Assembly (NCBI GenBank): GCA_037783545.1
Contig: JBBELK010000821.1
Span: 124,001 to 188,000 of the forward strand
Origin: Henricia sp. BOLD:AAB3569
Lineage: Eukaryota > Echinodermata > Asteroidea > Spinulosida > Echinasteridae
Direction of reading: 5' to 3'
DNA length: 64,000 nt
The notes under the pieces are model-generated. The model was not told where the DNA came from and searched no databases. It was given only the letters and a program-made list of their open reading frames with translations. This document shows, piece by piece, positions 10,695-20,300 of the stretch (its first letter is position 1; each line of letters starts with the position of its first letter). Both the position numbers and the translations under genes were made by a program.

Positions 10695-11694
10695 GGCCTA
10701 TGTATGATGCACGCGCGTGCGCACCGGAAACATTTTGTAGCATTTTGTCTTAGACAACATTATCGATGCTACCTTTTCAACGTTTCGATCTTCAAGAGTT
10801 GATACTTATGTGTACGTGTACGGTCAACCGCTGGTCATCTTTAGCCAGTAATCGATTATTTTTGTATTAGCGTTGTGGTATCGAATACTACCACATATGC
10901 AACACGCATGCGTGCCTTTGAGGGCGCTCTACATTTTCTACGACATCCATGCGTCCACAACTACAAATTATGTAGGAGCCATTTTGTTTCCAATAGGTAC
11001 AGTACGTGTGGAATGGTGCTACGTGTGCGTCATGCACGAGTACGAGTAGGCACTTTGTTGATCTATTGTGGAACTCAGTGCCCCCGTCATGGCCGCCGGC
11101 GCAAATTTATATGAAATATACCCAGCACGATATGTGCATGGAGGAAGAAACTTTATGATAGGCCTATATATGTGGCAAAGGGACTGCACCCAAGGCCCCC
11201 TCCCCCCCCCCTTCCCCCACCCCACCCCCAACGCCCCCAACCCCTATACCTCAACACAATCTTCCCTTTTGTTAACGCACCAAGTCCCCCTAAAAACTGA
11301 AAGAAATTCCTCGGAAATTCCTTGGACGTTAATGTTTGAGACACAGTATATGGGGGAACAATGGTAGGGGAGATACCCTCTGCCACATATCATGCTGCAT
11401 ATGATATGAAAGGGTCTATATAGGCTACGTGTGGTCTATCTATGTACAAACAATCTCATTAGCCCGTAATGGCCCCTATTGTACAGCAGAAAACACCTTT
11501 TAAAAGTCTTGCCTATAACACTTCAATAACAAAAACCTTTTTTACTTTGGCATGTGGTACGTACGTTAATCCCCGAAATCAGACGTCTCAAAAGTGTGGC
11601 ATTTACAAATAACTTGTTTCGTATAATTGCAGTCGCCCAATTTAGCATAATTGCCATTCAGCACTGGCAAGCTCGGTGGTCTCAAGAGGTCGGG

Positions 11695-13180
11695 GGTTTA
11701 AGCAAGGAGCGCCCCTAGAGGACGTATAGGAGCGCCCCTAGAGGACATAGGAGCGCCCCTATAGGATGTACGAGCGCCCCTAGAGCGAGTCCATAACGAC
11801 ATTGTATAAGGAGCGCCCCTAGAGGACGTACGAGCGCCCTAGAGCGAGCTAGTCCATAACGATATTGTACAAGGAGCGCCTCTAGAGGACGCAGAGCGAG
11901 TCCTAGAGCGAGTCCTAACGATATTGTACAAGGAGCGCCCATAGAGGACGTATGAGCGCGTCCATAACGATATTGTACAGCGCCTCTAGAGGACGTAAGA
12001 GCGCCCCTAGAGCGAGTCCATCAGAATATTGTAAAGGGAGCGCCCCTATAGAAAGTAGGAGCGCCCCAAGAGCGAGTCCATCAGGATGTTGTACAGGGAG
12101 CGCTCCTGGAGGACGTATAGGAGCGCCCCCAGAGCGAGTCCATCAGGATGTTGTACAGGGAGCGCTCCTGGAGGACGTAGGAGCGCCCCCAGAGCGAGTC
12201 CATCAGGATGTTGTACAGGGAGCGCTCCTGGAGGACGTAGGAGCGCCCCCAGAGCGAGTCCATAACGATATTGTACAGGGAGCGCCCCTAGGGGAAGTAG
12301 GAGCGCCCCCAGAGCGAGTCCATCAGGATGTTGTACAGGGAGCGCTCCTGGAGGACGTAGGAGCGCCCCCAGAGCGAGTCCATCAGGATGTTGTACAGGG
12401 AGCGCTCCTGGAGGACGTAGGAGCGCCCCCAGAGCGAGTCCATAACGATATTGTACAGGGAGCGCCCCTAGGGGAAGTAGGAGCGCCCCCAGAGCGAGTC
12501 CATCAGGATGTTGTACAGGGAGCGCTCCTGGAGGACGTAGGAGCGCCCCCAGAGCGAGTCCATCAGGATGTTGTACAGGGAGCGCTCCTGATCCTGGAGG
12601 ACGTAGGAGCGCCCCCAGAGCGAGTCCATAACGATATTGTACAGCGCCTCTAGAGGACGTAAGAGCGCCCCTAAGAGCGAGTCCATCAGAATATTGTAAA
12701 GGGAGCGCCCCTATAGAAAGTAGGACTAGGAGCGCCCCCAGAGCGAGTCCATCAGGATGTTGTACAGGGAGCGCTCCTGGAGGACGTAGGAGCGCCCCCA
12801 GAGCGAGTCCATCAGGATGTTGTACAGGGAGCGCTCCTGATCCTGGAGGACGTAGGAGCGCCCCCAGAGCGAGTCCATAACGATATTGTACAGCGCCTCT
12901 AGAGGACGTAAGAGCGCCCCTAAGAGCGAGTCCATCAGAATATTGTAAAGGGAGCGCCCCTATAGAAAGTAGGACTAGGAGCGCCCCCAGAGCGAGTCCA
13001 TCAGGATGTTGTACAGGGAGCGCTCCTGGAGGACGTAGGAGCGCCCCCAGAGCGAGTCCATAACGATATTGTACAGGGAGCGCCCCTAGGGGAAGTAGGA
13101 GCGCCCCTAGAGCGAGTCCATAAGGATATTGTAAAAGCAGCGCCCCTTGAGCGAGTTCATAACGATATTGTACAAGGACT
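11695..13180. repeat. 60-bp GC-rich minisatellite with higher-order repeats
   Basis: The unit is about 60 bp (GGAGCGCCCCCAGAGCGAGT, CCATCAGGATGTTGTACAGG, GCTCCTGGAGGACGTA). Two unit types alternate (CATCAGGATG and CATAACGATA). 12241-12420 repeats at 12421-12600 as a 180-bp block; the marker CTGATCCTGGAGG recurs 249 bp apart. Because 60 is a multiple of 3, long frames stay open on both strands (12046-13485 minus, 11952-12653 plus). I treat these as artefacts. Confidence 0.9.
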
Positions 13181-13668
13181 AATCCCACCCGAGAATGCCC
13201 TGCAGTTTTTAGCAGGTCCCCGGGAAAGCACTTAGTGTGTAGTGCATGCAACACATCGAAAATATGCAAATTCAATTCCATTGAACAACTAGACAACATA
13301 CATAAAACATTTTCAATTCTAAATGCTTCAGGCCTACTTATGTACAATTTAATAACATTTAATCGACAGACAATTACATAAACAATTAAACATGTTTTAT
13401 AATAATGAACTGAATTACTGAGCTGTTTTATAAAATAGATCGATTTAATTTGAGAAAAATTCATCCCACAGAATTCATCAGTCAAAATATTACAGCAAGA
13501 GGTCTTTTAATACATACCAAAAATTGCAGCTAAGAATTTACATATGTACACGTTATAATAATCCATTAAAAAAGTATGCCAAAAGTGAACTGTATTTACT
13601 ATAAACACTCAAAGGTAAAACGTACTTTAGCACTATTTATGTATTACAATTACTCACAGTTTCTTATA

Positions 13669-13886
13669 GGGCACTTTCACAGGGGGTCAAAAGGTCACAG
13701 GTCACTATTGCTTGTCTTCCAGAATGGGAGAGAACAATGGAGCCATGTTGGGGAGCCATGTTGGGGAGCCACGTGGGGAAACGCACGTGGCTGCTAGCAG
13801 AAAAGCATGTGGCTCTATTGTTCTCTCCCGTTCTGGAAGACCAGCAATAGTGACCTGTGACCTTTCGACCCCCTGTGAAAGCGCCC
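13669..13886. mobile_element. Palindromic MITE, TSD TATA
   Basis: Ends GGGCACTTTCACAGGGGGTC and its inverse. The arms run to about 13740 (GGGAGAGAACAATGGAGCCA, mirrored). TATA flanks it at 13665-13668 and 13887-13890. It is intergenic, 3' of CEP43. Confidence 0.85.
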
Positions 13887-14264
13887 TATAACAAATCAAT
13901 TTAGGACTCTAAACCATTAAGATGCAATGAGGGGTGTCATGAAGGGGTGTACATGCAGGATGCGCTTGGACCCTCGGAAAAGGGAGATTAAAAAATGGGG
14001 AAAAATAACAAGAAAACGAAAAGGATACACTCCTTTCAAGTAGCATTATATACTGCTCACAAAGTTTTCCCAAACAGAGAGACTCAAACAAAATTTTCTC
14101 AAAATTTCAAATTCTGTCACCCTTGATATTTGTGTTTTTTATAGTAATTAATCAAATAAGGCATATCTAAATAGTTTATGTTGTCACTCATCAGATATGC
14201 CTTATGTCACTTACTGTAGAGAACACACAACAAATGTGTACAATTTGGGAAAGTATTGTTTGTA

Positions 14265-14270
14265 TTTAAT
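14265..14270 (-). terminator. Candidate CEP43 poly(A) signal ATTAAA
   Basis: The minus strand reads ATTAAA about 120 nt after the CEP43 stop. This is the common variant hexamer; support is weak. Confidence 0.3.
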
Positions 14271-14391
14271 GTTTTTGAATGATAATTTACCAGTTTGGCT
14301 TTGCAAATGTGGAATTTGGACTAATGTGTAAAGGATCTAAGTTGGTATGACTGTGGGAGTACAGATTTAGGTGGTGTTTACATCTTTCCTG

Positions 14392-17300
14392 CTAAAACTC
14401 AAACTGTGCATCCTCGATGTAGTCAAATCGACCACTGACTTGAGATACAGAATGATCCGTTGTCAATTCATCTAGCTGAAAGATTACAAAGTAAGACAGC
14501 ATCAATGGCTTTGTAAATGTAGAAATGATGTTTGAATTTGGACTAATAATCCATTGTTGGAATAATATGTGACCCGCTCTGGAAAAAGGTAGCATAAGGT
14601 AGGATTTTGAAAATGGGGGGGCGGGGTGAAATGTTCAAGCATAAAATGCTGATGACAATGAAATAGCGAGCGCGTAGTGCGAAGCCCTAACGGCTTCTAG
14701 ATGCTCTGTGTGGGGCAATATTTAACCACTTTAAGCAGGAAAAGTGTGCACAAAAAGTGGTTTTTTATTATTATTTTATTTGGAAAAGGGGGTGCGTGCG
14801 CCCCCCACGAACCCCCTGGATCCGCCCCTGATAAGTCGCGCAGGCTAGGTTGAGTTTTCATGAGCATAAGTAGAAATCTGTGGCAGATCCACGCTCATTT
14901 AAAATGCAAAAACACAATGGAAATTCCTGGAAATCCCAAGATACCAGGGGCGGATCCAGGAATTTTTCCAGGAGGGAGTTTTGCCACCAGGGAGGGGTTT
15001 TGCCTATCAGATTTTTATGTCTGCTTGTTTCGGACAGGCGTACACGCAAAAAATGCATTACATTATATTTTTTGGTGTCGGAGCAGGGGGGGGGGTTTGA
15101 CCCCCAAAACCCCCCCTCTGGATCCGCGCCTGGATACCGCCTGGAATGTCCGTGCTCCCTTCTTTCAGAGCTGGTCACATATAAGTCTGTTTTCAATACT
15201 GAAGAGACTTTTTTACTAGGATCATAACACTGTGCAATGCCAGTTATCTTCTCTCAAAACAAAAGAAATATCATAAAACAGATCTAAGAAGATAACCTAA
15301 GCAACAAATAGTGCAACAACATACCTTTCTAAAAACTCTGTGTACAAATTTCCTATTTACCGTATGTAACATAGGACACATACTTTATGACATTTTTTGG
15401 TGTCCTCGTTACATATGGTATATTGGAAATTTGCACACAGGGGTTTAAGGAAGGTATGTTGTGGCACTATTCGTTGCCGTTCTTTAGGTGAAGTTATCTC
15501 CTTAGATCCATCTTAAGATATTTCTTTTGTTTTGAGAGAAGATGAATGACATTGTACAGAGATATAATCCTGGAGGAAAGGGTCTCTCTAGTATTGAAAA
15601 CAGACACATATGTAAACTGACTGTCCAAAAAAATGTAGGCGTCCTAAATTTCATGTCTCTCAAGATACAAGCTATGACACACGAAAATTTTAATGCAAAA
15701 CAAAAAAATGATGTCTTAGTCAAAATGTCTTAGGAGTTAAGACATCTTAACTTTCTTTATTGGAATCCACCCCATTATGTCCAATATATTTTTGCATTTT
15801 AATGGGACTAGACCCAAAGCCAATTTTTAGTTATGGTCCAAAAATCTGTGCGACATCCATTGCATTGCGGCCGGGTCATCACAAGTATCAAATTAATTTC
15901 CTTGGCCCAAATTTAAACCTACCTTTTCATGACTGCTGGCTAAGAAGTCATCGTCCCCCGACAAGTCAAACTCTTCCTGAATGTCTTCACTAATGTCTTC
16001 ACTGACACTGTTTGCTTCGTGGCTTTTCTTGTTCTTGTTTCCCGCGGTAGGAGTTGCACTTTGACTGCCTTGTGAGCTAGTCAGAATCAAAAATTCAGAA
16101 AATCAACAATTTTAAAATAAAAGGTTCAAACATGGAAAAGAATAGTATGGGCCTTATCGGGATTCGAACCCGAGAGTGGCCGAGACATCTAACTCACTAA
16201 GCAGATGCTCTACCAGCTGAGCTATAAGGCATAGTTGATACACTCCCTCAGGTTCGCATGAATACCAGGCCTGAATAAGACTTGTCGTGATTGGCCAGAT
16301 TCTCTCAGGTGACATGTTTACTGTGTCAGGTGACAGAATCTGGCCAATCACGGCAAGTGTTATTCAGGCCTGGTATTTTATAACCCATGAAGCCAGTTAT
16401 GAACTTGGAAGGACAGTGGTTAACTTGTAAGGACTTGTAAGGACTTGTGAGGACCTCCTTCTTACCTCTGGAAATCATCTTCATATTCTTCACTGGGTTC
16501 ACTCTTAGACAGGTCAAAGCTCAGTTTGTCTAGTTTAGTATCAAGAGCTTTGAGATCCTTCCAGTCGGGGCTTGAGCTGTCTGCAATGAAACGAACAGAG
16601 CACAGAATAAGACAGACTTGAAGCTATGCATGGAGGAAATAAAATAATGTGTGAATAGTTCGCGGTTGCACTATGTGAATATCTCTTCTGTGGTTCTGAA
16701 AAGAACCGGCGAGTGTGGACTCGACATTTTATTTATTTTTATTTATTTATTTATTTTATTTATTTATCTATTTATTCACCACATCCAACAGCGGAAGGAC
16801 CGCCAATTACAGGAATGGGATCAATTAACATAGATATTTGAATAACTATCAACTTCTAAGTTGAATTAGTAACGGCCAGAGACACTGGGGAATCCCTCCC
16901 CTTGCTCTTCACGAAAGAATGCTCTGGGATCTTTAAAGTGCGTTACCGAAACCTGACACACTGGACCAACGGCTTTACATCCCTTCCGAAGGACGGAACA
17001 AGTGCCACAACCCGTCACGGCCCGGAATCGAACCCACAGGAATTTGAGTTCGACGCACTAGACCGCTCGGCCATAACACCCCACAGACCAATGTGCTCCG
17101 TTTGACGTCGGGAGAAGATTTGAAACCCAATGTGCCATTCCTTACCTGCAGGACCACCCTTTCCTGGTAATGGAGGAGCCCCCGCTAATGAGCCCATGTT
17201 ACTCCCTCCAGTGATTGGTGGAGCATTGAAGAGGGAGGACAATCCAATTCCAGAGGATTTGGGGGGTGGTGTCTTGGCAGGGGAGAGGGGTGGACTTTCT

Positions 17301-20300
17301 TTGCTGGGTTTTGAGCTGAGGGTATAAGAAAACCCCACAATTTTATGAGACATACGACTGAAGTTGTCAGGGTGTGTTTTTGAAGTCTTTGATTTTGCGC
17401 CATGGTTTTAGCCAGAATGGTGCCAGGGTGTCTTTTAGATACCCTACGGACACCTGTTTTTAGAAATAATTTAAATTAGCAATTTGAACACTAAATGTCA
17501 TGGTGGTTTGGAATCCTACAATATTTACAATCATTTTGTTAACAAAATGGACTTATCTTGCAAATTTACAAAGCCATTTTTACCAAAAATTTATTTTCCT
17601 AGGAATTCTGGAGTTAGTGGAGAAGCAATTCTGTAACCATTGTCCCTTCTTCAAGATTTCCCAGTTTCAATACTGAGACAAACTAATTATATACAATCAA
17701 TTACCTGTTGAATGTTAACGGTTTCCTACTAGGTGCTGGAGTATCATCAAAGAATGAATCCTCACTGGCATCGCTTCCACCAGACAGTGACCTCTGACGA
17801 CCTTTCAGTTGTTTGTTGGTGTCTGTTTTCTCCACCATGGAGCCTAAACTTTGGGGCACCGTGTTTTCCCTGACAATAGAACTGTTGTTCTGTCGTACTG
17901 CTAGCTGAATATGACATGAAACTGTGATATTTACTTAGCTGCCAACCCTCCCAGATTTTGCCAAAACATTCCAGGAAAATGACTGATCTCACGACTTCCG
18001 ACACAGATGAAAACCCTCCTGGATTGTCAATTAACAACCTCAGAGATTTATAGATGTGTCTGAAGTCAGGAGATCAACCTACTTCCCAAGTGTCTTAATT
18101 GTTTAAAATCTGGGGAAGTTGGCAGTGCTGTATTTACAATTTTTTTATGACACAATTTTTTAGAATTGATATCTCCCAGATCGATCTTTACAACTGCAGA
18201 GGAAATGGAACTAGGACAAAGGACTGTGGAAGGAGATTAGAAAAGGACAAACAAAGAGTGAGTGGGGGAAGTGGGGGAGAAGAGGCCGGGGAAGAGGCGG
18301 GGGAAGAGGCGGGGGAAGAGGCCGGGGAAGAGGCCGGGGAAGAGGCAGGGGAAAAGGCGGGGGAAAAGGCGAGGGAAAAGGCGGGGGAAGAGGAGGGGGG
18401 AGAGGGGGGAAGGGGAGGGGGGAGGGGGGGGGGGGGGGGGGGGGAGAGAAGATGGAAAACTACTTACAGGTTTGAGGGTGATGGCGTGTTTCATTGAATC
18501 GCTGAGTCGCTGTTGGGATTGTGGGCTGATGTCGGCTACTTCACCAGAAACAACCGTTCGACAAACGATAAACAAACGTCTATACATGCCCAGGAATTCA
18601 TCAAAATCAATCCCTAGATAAACACACACGAATCAACAATAATACAAAGTTAACCCTTTCAGAGATCATGCATTTGTACATGTACAGCGCTGTACGCCCA
18701 AAATCACGTGGCTTGCTAAGCTCACGTGATAGCCAATCCCAATCAGTGAAGAACAACTGCACTACCATGATTCGAGACCACCAGTTGGCTTCATAGCTCA
18801 ATTGGTAAGGCGTCTGCATGTTAAGCAGAAGGTCCGCGGTTCGAATCCCGGTGGAGCCAAGTTGCTTTTCACTGCATCCAGATTTTCCAAGGTATACAGA
18901 GTGTACTTGGGCTAAAGAACAGTGAAAGAACAAAGAAGAAAGAGGTGGAGACAGTGGCAATACCGCATTCAATACATTGTTGCTCCTTAGATGTGATTAT
19001 GTTCTTACCATTGCTAAAGTCCTTATCCACTGCTCGAAACTCGTCATTTACGTAACGTTCTAACATATTTCTGTCAAAGATGGGGAAAAAATGATTTCAC
19101 TTTACAAATTTGTGATTCAATTTATTGCACTGCTAAGTATTAGACATGTTTTTTTCAGCTTCTTCAATCATACTTTGTGCGTCTTATTTACATAACCTTT
19201 GTGGAACAACACTAACGGGAAATTATTGTGTGCATATATACAACGTACAATCTGACATCAGATAATTCCTACCTGTGGAAATGAGGAAACATGTCCAGGA
19301 ACAGATCTCTCAATTCATCTTTGTCAATGGAACCACTGTTATCCTATATAGAGAAATGCAGAGGTGGAATTGGTCTGATGTTTAAATAATCCTTAGATTG
19401 TTTGGCAATAAATGATGATAATGATAATGGCATCTTATATAGTGCACATATCTATCCTGCGGGATACTCATAGCGCTTTACACATTATTATTATTATTAT
19501 TATTTCTTTCTGGTATTCATACCAATGATTCCTCAATAGTGCTCATTGCACTGTCACTCGCAAGCGTGAGGAAACCCATGAAGAATTAGAAATGGCCAGA
19601 GACACCGGGGAATCCCCTTGCTCTTCACGAAAGAATGCTCTGGGATCTTTAGAGTGCGTTACCATTACCTAACACACTGGACCAACGGCTTTACATCCCT
19701 TCCGAAGGATGGAGCAAGTGTGGTTAGTGCCTTGCCCAAGGGCACAGGTACCGCAGACGGATTTGAACCCGCAACCCCAAGTTTTCACCCATGATTGCGA
19801 GTCAATGGCCCTAACCACTCGGCCACGGTACCCCACGTCATTGGGCACAACTCCCTGGGGAGTATGCAGCCCTGGCAGCCTGCCACACAAGCGCTCAACG
19901 GCTGCGACCCTTGCAGGTACCCATTTACTCCTGGGTGGAGAGAGGCAACATTATCACCCTGGTCATTGGGCACAACTCCCTGGGGAGTATGCAGCCCTGG
20001 CAGCCTGCCACACAAGCGCTTAACGGCTGCGACCCTTGCAGGTACCCATTTACTCCTGGGTGGAGAGAGGCAACATTATCACCCTGGTCATTGGGCACAA
20101 CTCCCTGGGGAGTATGCAGCCCTGGCAGCCTGCCACACAAGCGCTCAACGGCTGTGACCCTTGCAGGTACCCATTTACTCCTGGGTGGAGAGAAGCAACA
20201 TTATCACCCTGGTCATTGGGCACAACTCCCTGGGGAGTATGCAGCCCCGGCAGCCTGCCACACAAACGCTCAACGGCTGTGACCCTTGCAGGTACCCATT

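Larger units (their letters stand above)
9618..14391. other. Intergenic region between the methyltransferase gene and CEP43
   Basis: It should include the methyltransferase 5' UTR exon(s) and promoter and the CEP43 3' UTR. Supported contents are palindromic elements (9663-9884, 10178-10376, 10642-10694, 13669-13886), a fragment near 11020-11105, and the minisatellite. I see no further gene. Confidence 0.55.

Noticed and set aside
12046-13485. 479-codon minus-strand frame, and the 233-codon plus-strand frame at 11952-12653
   Set aside because: Both lie in the 60-bp satellite. The period is a multiple of three, so open frames arise on both strands; neither has a non-repeat domain, a signal peptide or splice context.
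14858-15227. Pairs of 112-119-codon frames on both strands
   Set aside because: They overlap the CAGGGGCGGATCC MITE and its flanks in a CEP43 intron and match no protein domain I know.
16151-16230. Functional tRNA gene on the minus strand
   Set aside because: The T arm and most acceptor pairs are good, but the anticodon stem and variable arm do not fold and the class cannot be assigned.
18099-18629. Frames rich in GEEAGEEAG or LFPRLFPRL repeats
   Set aside because: They are translations of the GGGGAAGAGGC simple repeat, except for the part on minus that is the real CEP43 exon 18468-18613.
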